From Bacteroidota bacterium (GTDB lineage Bacteria > Bacteroidota > Bacteroidia > M30B66): 64,000 nt of DNA. Every line of letters starts with the position of its first letter. The stretch's first letter is position 1. Below are positions 19,324 to 25,807 of this stretch, piece by piece. The stretch lies in the NCBI GenBank assembly GCA_027490225.1, contig JAIXYK010000001.1, forward strand, positions 20,418 to 84,417. Direction: 5' to 3'. Below the pieces are notes generated by a model. The model was not told the DNA's origin and searched no databases. It saw nothing but the letters and a program-made list of their open reading frames with translations. The translations under genes were made by a program, and so were the position numbers.

Positions 19324-20187
19324 TTATGGATTGCAATTATCGCAATACATAGGATCCTCCACTTCTTTGTTTTGAGGAAACAATTCCTCCTTTTTGAAAG
19401 CACATTTCTTACAAGAGTATACTGCACTTAAGATCGAATTCGTTGGACTTCCGCACCATTCACAAGGTAAACCTTTTTTTATCTCAGTTATTGAAAACCC
19501 TGGTGTGTCACAGGCTGGACATACGCTTTTTATTTTTTCAATCAACTTCAAAGCTGCGTTACCAATTACTTCCATTCTTGTAGGATTATTCATAGCGCGC
19601 ATATCTGTCTCCACGTAAACACTGCCATGTGTTTTTATCAATCTTTTCATAACAACTTTTAGTTCAGCAGTGTTATGTAATCCACTACTCATAGAATATG
19701 TAACATCAGTAAAATCATTTTTAGCAGGTCTTAAAATCAAACCGTGAGATGGAAATTTTGCTTTTTCAGCAAATTCCAATAATTCTGCTTCAGTTTTAAT
19801 TTCAGCAGCACTAAAATTAGTTTTCGTACTAATTTCACGCACTGCAATTTCTAAATCATTTTTAGCATCTATTAAAATTAGAAACTCTTCATCTGCAGCC
19901 AAAAACATACTATTTGGATGCGGACTAAATGAGCCTTCGCTTGCAATCGCCAAATCACAATTATATTGCTTCATTGCTAATTGGCACTTTAACCTTGCAG
20001 TTGTTAATGGATCGTTTTTCCTTGCAATTTCTCCAGTAAAAGTTCCTAATGCATCTGTATCAAATTCATTGGCAACTTCGCACATTACGCCAAATTCTTT
20101 TTCAAAAACGGGTGCTATAACTTTGTTTTTTTCATGTTTGGTGGCAATCAACATCGTTCGCCCTTCAAACAACTTATTTGCACGCAC
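19324..20187 (-). CDS. DUF6671 family protein with C-terminal zinc ribbon
   Basis: A 287-residue soluble protein. The N-terminal domain (about 1-200) starts with LFEGRTMLIATKHEKNKVIA and contains AIASEGSFSPHPNSMFLAAD, which I associate with DUF6671, a family of unknown function. The C-terminal 65 residues carry four CxxC or CxC-like pairs (CPAC, CEWC, CKKC, CDNC), suggesting two zinc sites. The GTG start at 20187 shares its G with the TAG stop of the gene before it. An internal ATG 11 codons later is less likely because homologues start before the LFEGR motif. Genetic linkage to sbtA suggests a part in bicarbonate uptake, but this is inference. Confidence 0.78.
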   Translation of the reverse strand: MRANKLFEGRTMLIATKHEKNKVIAPVFEKEFGVMCEVANEFDTDALGTFTGEIARKNDPLTTARLKCQLAMKQYNCDLAIASEGSFSPHPNSMFLAADEEFLILIDAKNDLEIAVREISTKTNFSAAEIKTEAELLEFAEKAKFPSHGLILRPAKNDFTDVTYSMSSGLHNTAELKVVMKRLIKTHGSVYVETDMRAMNNPTRMEVIGNAALKLIEKIKSVCPACDTPGFSITEIKKGLPCEWCGSPTNSILSAVYSCKKCAFKKEELFPQNKEVEDPMYCDNCNP

Positions 20188-20432
20188 TATTTTCCAATAG
20201 AAATTTCAGAATGAATCTCTATAACCTTTGGCTTAAGCTCAATTTCTTTTCTTATTTCGTAAAGATCTTTTTGCAATTGTTTTATTCTTCCTTCCCTCAT
20301 CTTAACATCTTCCTCATTGCTAGCGTGTTGAATTTTACTTTCCTGAAACTTAATCTTAACATGTACCATTTGAGTGATAATTTCTAATGCTTCCTTTGCA
20401 TTAAAATGGCCGTTTATCAATTGAAAGTTCAT
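20187..20432 (-). CDS. Uncharacterised 81-residue coiled-coil protein in the sbtA operon
   Basis: I do not recognise a named family. The 81-residue product has no signal peptide or membrane segment. Residues 10-25 look helical, and residues 30-68 form a charged heptad-like helix (EEDVKMREGRIKQLQKDLYE). A short beta-like tail (KVIEIHSEISIGK) ends the protein. The stop overlaps the GTG of the DUF6671 gene by one base, and the SPFH gene lies 13 bases upstream, so it is a real operon member. Its size and position make it a candidate regulator or adaptor for the transporter, by position only. Confidence 0.75.
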   Translation of the reverse strand: MNFQLINGHFNAKEALEIITQMVHVKIKFQESKIQHASNEEDVKMREGRIKQLQKDLYEIRKEIELKPKVIEIHSEISIGK

Positions 20433-20445
20433 AGTTAAAAGGTTT

Positions 20446-21213
20446 TTATTTTTCTTGTTGAATTAAAAATGGGGCTTCACCATTGGTAATAATTACTTTG
20501 GAATTTGGCGATTTTGAAAGTTCCATAAAGGCCTCAATACTTCTTATTTTGATAATTTCATTTGTCAATCCCTCCGACAAAATTTTCTGAGCATCACGTG
20601 TTCCTTTGGCTTCAATTATTTTCCTATCTGCTTCTAATTTTGTTTGTTGCAGTAAGAATTCCATGCGCATTGCATCTTGTTCTGCTTGCAATTTTTGTTC
20701 TATCGAACTAGATAAACCAGGAGGAAGTTGAATGCTTTTCATTAAAACAGCATCTATTATTATTCCCCTTTCAATTAAATTCTCACTCATTTTTTTGGTT
20801 ATCTCTTTTTCAATGTTCGAACGCATGCCTGAGTGCATATCTTTTGCATAAAACTGGGCACAAACATCTGCAGAAGCTGACCTAAAAACACTTGAAATAA
20901 TAGATTCGTAATTCAATCCTAAATTCCTGATAACATCTTGCACCTTATCTTTATCAATTCTATATAAAATAGAAATTTGAGAAATTATACTCAAGCCTTC
21001 TTTGCTGGGAAGATTAATAGATAGCTCCAAATTTCTTGTTTGAATGGAAGTTTTAATTACCCTGCTTGAAAAAGGATTGTAAAATATGGTGCCTTGCGTG
21101 TATACTTTTGATGCTAATTTACCAAAACGTTGCTTTACTCCTGCTTCACCAGGCCTTATTACCGAACAACTAGAAAGTACAATAACAAAAATCAATGAAA
21201 AAATTAATTTCAT
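20446..21213 (-). CDS. SPFH/prohibitin-like lipoprotein
   Basis: A 255-residue protein of the SPFH (band 7/prohibitin) superfamily. The signal MKLIFSLIFVIVLSSC has a lipobox with Cys16 where most prohibitin-like proteins have an uncleaved membrane anchor. The SPFH core follows (RPGEAGVKQRFGKL, SIQTRNLELSINLPSKEGL, ISILYRIDKDKVQ), then a helical coiled coil rich in Glu, Lys and Ala (IEQKLQAEQDAMRMEFLLQQ). SPFH proteins form membrane-associated cages that organise partner proteins. It is the first gene of the sbtA operon. A -7 box sits 24-31 bases upstream of the ATG. Confidence 0.85.
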   Translation of the reverse strand: MKLIFSLIFVIVLSSCSVIRPGEAGVKQRFGKLASKVYTQGTIFYNPFSSRVIKTSIQTRNLELSINLPSKEGLSIISQISILYRIDKDKVQDVIRNLGLNYESIISSVFRSASADVCAQFYAKDMHSGMRSNIEKEITKKMSENLIERGIIIDAVLMKSIQLPPGLSSSIEQKLQAEQDAMRMEFLLQQTKLEADRKIIEAKGTRDAQKILSEGLTNEIIKIRSIEAFMELSKSPNSKVIITNGEAPFLIQQEK

Positions 21214-21302
21214 AAAAACTGAATTTTAAAACGTTGCAAACTTATTATAGCACATTCATAAATTTGCATTTATATTTGTTATACAAAGCATAAAATTATT
21301 TT
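21214..21302. promoter_or_regulatory. Divergent promoter region between the sbtA operon and lysR
   Basis: Leftward, TAAGTTTG (minus strand, 21237-21244) fits TAnnTTTG for the SPFH-sbtA operon. Rightward, TATATTTG (21271-21278) fits it for the LysR gene. Between them TTAT (21245-21248) and ATAA (21258-21261) form a small inverted repeat of the T-N11-A kind bound by LysR regulators. The sequence is AT-rich, so this last point is weak. No good -33 TTG was found for either box. Confidence 0.45.
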
Positions 21303-22223
21303 ATGAATTATACACTTCATCAACTGCAAGTTTTGCTAAAAGTAAGTCAAACTAAAAGCATCACAAAAGCAGCAGAAGAGTTGCATTTATCTCAACCAGC
21401 AGTATCTATTCAATTAAAAAATTTACAAGACCAATTTGAAATTCCATTAACCGAAGTAGTTGGTCGTAAGTTGTATATGACGGACTTTGGGAACGAAATA
21501 GTTTTAGCAGCCGAAAACATACTTAATGAAGTTTATGCTATTAATTACAAGACTTTAATTTACAAAGGTCAACTAGCAGGAAAATTAAAACTATCTGTTG
21601 TCTCTACTGGGAAATATGTAATTCCTTTTTTTCTTGCAGGATTTCTAAATAAGCACCAAGGTATTGAACTTGAAATGGATGTTACCAATAAATCTAAAGT
21701 CTTAGAAAGCTTAATCAATAACAATGTTGATTTTGCTTTGGTTTCAGTGTTGCCTGAAAACCATTCTTATGGAAAAGTAGAGTTAATGAAAAACAAGCTT
21801 TATTTAATCGGTAATGCTGAAAAAAAATATGAATTGAAGAATACAAAAGAAATTTTTAAAAATATACCCTTGATATACAGAGAAAATGGCTCAGGTACCA
21901 GATTAGTAATGGAGCGTTATTTTCAAAAGCAAAACATAAAGGTAGTAAAGAAAATGGAGCTTACATCTAACGAGGCTGTAAAACAAGCTGTAATCGCAGG
22001 GTTGGGCTGCTCTGTTATGCCTTTAATTGGTATCAAAAATGAATTGATTAGTGGCGATTTGCAGATAATTCCTGTAGCAGGTTTTCCAATAGAAAGCAGT
22101 TGGAATCTTGTTTGGAACAAATCGAAGAATTTTTCTGTTGCTGCAAGCTCATTTCTTAATTACATAAAGAATGAAAAAGACAATATTATTGCCCAAAAAT
22201 TTAGCTGGTTTGATAAGCATTAA
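21303..22223 (+). CDS. LysR-family transcriptional regulator (CbbR/CmpR-like)
   Basis: A 306-residue regulator. The N-terminal winged helix-turn-helix reads YTLHQLQVLLKVSQTKSITK and AAEELHLSQPAVSIQLKNLQ. The substrate-binding domain starts around residue 90 (GKLKLSVVSTGKYVIPFFLA) and includes a late ELTSNEAVKQAVIAGLGCSV stretch. The set of motifs resembles the CbbR/CmpR/CcmR branch that controls CO2 fixation and inorganic carbon uptake in other bacteria. It diverges from the SPFH-81aa-DUF6671-sbtA operon, the standard layout for a LysR gene and its target. The likely co-inducer is a carbon metabolite, which is inferred from relatives. Confidence 0.88.
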   Translation: MNYTLHQLQVLLKVSQTKSITKAAEELHLSQPAVSIQLKNLQDQFEIPLTEVVGRKLYMTDFGNEIVLAAENILNEVYAINYKTLIYKGQLAGKLKLSVVSTGKYVIPFFLAGFLNKHQGIELEMDVTNKSKVLESLINNNVDFALVSVLPENHSYGKVELMKNKLYLIGNAEKKYELKNTKEIFKNIPLIYRENGSGTRLVMERYFQKQNIKVVKKMELTSNEAVKQAVIAGLGCSVMPLIGIKNELISGDLQIIPVAGFPIESSWNLVWNKSKNFSVAASSFLNYIKNEKDNIIAQKFSWFDKH

Positions 22224-22261
22224 ATTTTTTTTTCAAATACTCGTCACAGAATATTTCTCAT

Positions 22262-22300
22262 AAAAAAAGGGTTCATGTACTTAAACATGAACCCTTTTTT
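22262..22300. terminator. Bidirectional intrinsic terminator between lysR and the rhodopsin gene
   Basis: GGGTTCATGT (22269-22278) pairs with ACATGAACCC (22285-22294) over a 6-base loop. The stem is extended by A-T pairs, with a run of A on the left and a run of T on the right. It can therefore end transcription from both convergent genes. Confidence 0.9.
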
Positions 22301-22325
22301 ATAAGATAACTTACAAAGTTATAAC

Positions 22326-23069
22326 TTATGCCATTGTTGTTTTTTTGTTTGTTTCAGCGATTGCAATTCCGTAAACTACTAAACCAAATCCAATTTTATT
22401 AATTGCATCAGCTATGTTGTAGAATAAGTTCATGTCTTTTGGCTGTAAAACTCCGCTTAACCAACCACCTGGCATCGCCATGTAACCGATTGGATAAATA
22501 GCCCATCCAACTAAAACGAACCAAGCCAAAGCTCTGATTCCTTTTTGAACAGCTTCGTTATTGCTAGAAGCTGCTAATTTGTGCGCTTCACCTGCCCAAG
22601 CAGAATGTAAAATGTAAACATAACCAACTGAAGAGATAACACCCCAAATTACAGAATGTGCCATGCTACCATCAGTAAATGCTTCTCCAATATAACCTGC
22701 TACTAGCATTAATACTGAAGCCAATATCAATTTCCACATGAAAGCTGGTTTTGCTCCTGCAGGCTTCAATAATAAGTAAAACTCCAAGCACATCAACGGA
22801 ACTGTTAATGTCCAATCGATGTAACGCAAAGCTGTTGGTGTTTCATTTGTTGCTGCATAATAATCGCGCATGTAATAGTAATGCACCGCTGCAATACCAG
22901 TAATTAATCCTGAGACTAATAATGAAGTTTTCCATTTTCCATCAACAGAACCTCTTTCGAAAAAGAAGAATACTGCAGCAGCAAGCATGGCCATGTAGCC
23001 AACGAAAAATGTAAAAATTACCGGGTCATCAACTGGGATGTTTACGATGTCAAGAAGTGTTGTTTTCAT
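22326..23069 (-). CDS. Proton-pumping rhodopsin (proteorhodopsin/xanthorhodopsin type)
   Basis: A 247-residue seven-helix retinal protein. Helix C reads LRYIDWTLTVPLMCLEFYLL: Asp85, Thr89 and Glu96 match proteorhodopsin Asp97, Thr101 and Glu108 (DTE, outward H+ pump). Met93 is at the colour-tuning position and predicts green absorption. His63 matches the His75 partner of the counterion. Asp221 and Lys225 (DAINK) are the helix G counterion and retinal Schiff-base lysine. Gly143 in helix E (VIWGVIS) falls at bacteriorhodopsin Trp138 and xanthorhodopsin/Gloeobacter-rhodopsin fenestration Gly, so a carotenoid antenna could fit. No retinal- or carotenoid-synthesis gene lies in the window. Confidence 0.95.
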   Translation of the reverse strand: MKTTLLDIVNIPVDDPVIFTFFVGYMAMLAAAVFFFFERGSVDGKWKTSLLVSGLITGIAAVHYYYMRDYYAATNETPTALRYIDWTLTVPLMCLEFYLLLKPAGAKPAFMWKLILASVLMLVAGYIGEAFTDGSMAHSVIWGVISSVGYVYILHSAWAGEAHKLAASSNNEAVQKGIRALAWFVLVGWAIYPIGYMAMPGGWLSGVLQPKDMNLFYNIADAINKIGFGLVVYGIAIAETNKKTTMA

Positions 23070-23431
23070 ATTTGTTTAGGGTTTTGATTTAAATGTTAAA
23101 CAAAGTGGTTTTGAAATTGTTTAAATAATGGAAATAATTATTTAGTATTTTGATAATTTAGAATGATTACAAACAATAATATTTAACAAAATATTAATTT
23201 ATATGACATTTATTTATCAATTCTAATAGTAATATCAGAGAGCATTCCTGTATAGACGGTTAGCAGGTTTATTTAAATTGCTGATTATGCAATTGATGCT
23301 AAATCACAAAAAGGTTGAAACTTGCGAGTTTAAGTTTGAATCTTATTGAGAACAGATCAAAATTTAGCTTAGTGAAAATAAATGGATTTGTAAATATTCT
23401 TTTATTTTGCAGTTATGAAAAACCGAATGAA
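23070..23431. other. Intergenic region between the rhodopsin and methyltransferase genes
   Basis: About 360 bases separate two divergent genes. It should hold both promoters, but I could not find a clean TAnnTTTG box with a -33 TTG for either. The sequence from 23315 is open in frame with the methyltransferase from a TTG, yet it encodes an unlikely leader. No RNA gene or repeat was recognised. Confidence 0.5.
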
Positions 23432-24169
23432 ATGAAGGATTATAATGCAGTGGTTAATGAAAGATTTGATTTAGAAAAAGAAACTACATCCTCTATTTAT
23501 GCTGCACATCATCCAATCGGAAAATATTCTAGAGAAGTTTTATTTTCAGGTTTGCATAAGTTTTTAATTGAATATTTTCATCAAAAGAAAAATTTGTCTG
23601 AAATAAAACTACTTGATGTTGGCTGTGGAAAAGGAGGTATGATTGAATACTTTATTTCTCAAGGCTTTTCAGCTCAAAATTGTTATGGAGTAGATTTATC
23701 AGCAGCAAGAATTTCTGCAGCGCAACAACAACTTCCTGATGTTAACTTTATATGTGGAGATGCACTTCATCAACAATTTAGTTCTCATCGATTCGATTTA
23801 ATTACTTCTTTCGATTTATATTCTCATATTGCTAAAGAAAACGAAATAATTGCAGGTCTAAAAAACGTAAGCAAAAGTTTAGCATCAAATGGTGTATTTC
23901 TTTGGTATGATATCTATTCAAAAGATCATTTCAATGCACCACAGAACGTTGATTCTTGGGGTTTTAACAAACATCAAATGATTCAATTGGCCCAAAATGC
24001 TGGATTTGAAGTTATTTCAACATTTTCATTTTTCAAAAAATTCTTTGGTCGCTATCATTCTATTTATCAAGCACATCGCATTCCTGCGCCTCTTCTAAAA
24101 TTACTTGAAAAAGTACTTCCAGGAACTCCAGGGAATATAATGTTAATATTGAAAAAAATTGATATTTAG
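23432..24169 (+). CDS. SAM-dependent methyltransferase
   Basis: A 245-residue class I methyltransferase. The SAM-binding motif I is LLDVGCGKGGMIEYF (about residues 60-75), followed by the acidic end of strand two (CYGVDLSAARISAA) and FICGDALHQ. The substrate is unknown. I start at the ATG at 23432 (MKDYNAVVNERF). A longer reading from a TTG at 23315 adds 39 residues that do not look like a methyltransferase N-terminus. The gene ends next to the stop codon of convergent prfC, inside an 18-base palindrome. Confidence 0.85.
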   Translation: MKDYNAVVNERFDLEKETTSSIYAAHHPIGKYSREVLFSGLHKFLIEYFHQKKNLSEIKLLDVGCGKGGMIEYFISQGFSAQNCYGVDLSAARISAAQQQLPDVNFICGDALHQQFSSHRFDLITSFDLYSHIAKENEIIAGLKNVSKSLASNGVFLWYDIYSKDHFNAPQNVDSWGFNKHQMIQLAQNAGFEVISTFSFFKKFFGRYHSIYQAHRIPAPLLKLLEKVLPGTPGNIMLILKKIDI

Positions 24170-25765
24170 CTAAATATCAGTCTTAAACTCAGAGTTAAAG
24201 TGGAAAGTAAGTTTAGGGAAATCTGCGATTAAGGTATTGAGCACCCAAGAAGATTCTGCCAAGAAAACATAGTTATTGTCTTTATCTTGAGCTATTTGAT
24301 GTCCACGATATTTAGAAAAACGTTCAAACTCTGCAACATCTGTATAAGTTATCCAACAGGCTTTGTAAACCTGCATGGTGTGAAAATTACAAGTGGCGCC
24401 GTATTCATGTTTTAATCGGTATTGAATTACTTCAAACTGTAGCTCTCCAACAGTTCCAATAATCTTTTTGTTACCATTATTCTGAATAAACAATTGTGCA
24501 ACACCTTCTTCGGTAAGTTGTTTCACCCCTTTTTCTAATTGTTTTGATTTCAGCGGATCTCCATTCACTACTTCCTTAAATATTTCTGGAGAAAAGCTTG
24601 GGATTCCTTTGAACATGAAATTTTCACCTTCAGTAAGTGTATCTCCAATCTTAAAATTACCAGTATCATACAATCCAATTACATCACCCGGAAAAGCTTC
24701 TTCTATGATATTCTTTTCTTGGGCCATAAATGTTGCAGGACTGCTAAACTTATAATCTTTATCTAATCTCACGTGATGGAAGAATTTATTCCTTTCGAAC
24801 TTACCGGAACAAACCCTTAAAAATGCAATTCTATCGCGGTGGCGCGGGTCGATATTTGCGTGTATTTTAAATACAAATCCACTAAATTTTTCTTCTTCTG
24901 GCGCAATTATTCTTTTGTCGGCTGTTCTGCTTCTAGGAGCTGGTGCTAAACGAATAAAAGTATCTAGCAATTCTCTTACACCAAAATTATTTACGGCTGA
25001 ACCAAAAAACACAGGAGCTACAATTCCATCGCGGTATTTTTGTGCGTCAAAAGAATCATAAACACCGTTAATTAATTCAATGTCTTGTCTTAATTGCTCA
25101 GCATCTTTGTCTCCAACAAGCTTATTTAATAAAGGATCTTCAAGATTCTTTATTGTAATAATATCTTCTTCAATTTTGGTTTTATTGGCATTGAAAATAT
25201 TCAAACTACCATCAAAAATATTATAGACACCTTTAAATGTAGCTCCAATGCTGATTGGCCAGCTTAAAGGACAAACTTTAATATTTAATTTTGATTCTAA
25301 CTCATCCAATAAATCAAAAGGATTTTGCCCCTCACGGTCCATTTTATTGATAAAAACGATAACAGGCGAATTCCGCATTCTGCACACCTCCATCAATTTT
25401 TCTGTCTGTTCCTCTACCCCTTTTACGCAGTCGATTACTAAAATAACACTATCAACAGCGGTCAATGTTCGGTAAGTGTCTTCAGCAAAATCTTTGTGAC
25501 CAGGCGTGTCAAGTAAATTTATTAAAACATCCTTGTACTTGAAATTCATAACAGATGTGGCTACAGATATTCCACGTTGTTTCTCTATTTCCATGAAATC
25601 GGAAGCAGCTGAATTCTTTATTTTATTAGACTTTACTGCGCCTGCAGTTTGTATGGCTCCTCCAAAAAGAAGCAATTTTTCTGTTAATGTTGTTTTACCA
25701 GCATCGGGGTGAGAAATAATTGCAAAAGTTCTTCTTTTGCGTATTTCATCCTGAATTGAACTCAT
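24170..25765 (-). CDS. prfC: Peptide chain release factor 3
   Basis: A 531-residue GTPase that recycles release factors 1 and 2 from the ribosome after termination. The G domain has the P-loop [13 protein letters not shown] (residues 18-30), the switch region [31 protein letters not shown] and [10 protein letters not shown]. The later domains include [20 protein letters not shown], typical of RF3. The length is that of the family. A TACTTTTG box on the minus strand (25785-25792) lies about 20 bases upstream in the 42-base gap after the OmpA-family gene, so prfC may have its own promoter. Confidence 0.96.
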   Translation of the reverse strand: MSSIQDEIRKRRTFAIISHPDAGKTTLTEKLLLFGGAIQTAGAVKSNKIKNSAASDFMEIEKQRGISVATSVMNFKYKDVLINLLDTPGHKDFAEDTYRTLTAVDSVILVIDCVKGVEEQTEKLMEVCRMRNSPVIVFINKMDREGQNPFDLLDELESKLNIKVCPLSWPISIGATFKGVYNIFDGSLNIFNANKTKIEEDIITIKNLEDPLLNKLVGDKDAEQLRQDIELINGVYDSFDAQKYRDGIVAPVFFGSAVNNFGVRELLDTFIRLAPAPRSRTADKRIIAPEEEKFSGFVFKIHANIDPRHRDRIAFLRVCSGKFERNKFFHHVRLDKDYKFSSPATFMAQEKNIIEEAFPGDVIGLYDTGNFKIGDTLTEGENFMFKGIPSFSPEIFKEVVNGDPLKSKQLEKGVKQLTEEGVAQLFIQNNGNKKIIGTVGELQFEVIQYRLKHEYGATCNFHTMQVYKACWITYTDVAEFERFSKYRGHQIAQDKDNNYVFLAESSWVLNTLIADFPKLTFHFNSEFKTDI

Positions 25766-25807
25766 AGGAAATTAAAAAAGCCCGCAAAAGTAGCAATAAA
25801 TCACCTC

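Noticed and set aside
23315..23431. N-terminal extension of the methyltransferase from a TTG
   Set aside because: The added 39 residues do not resemble a methyltransferase N-terminus. The ATG at 23432 gives the normal family start.
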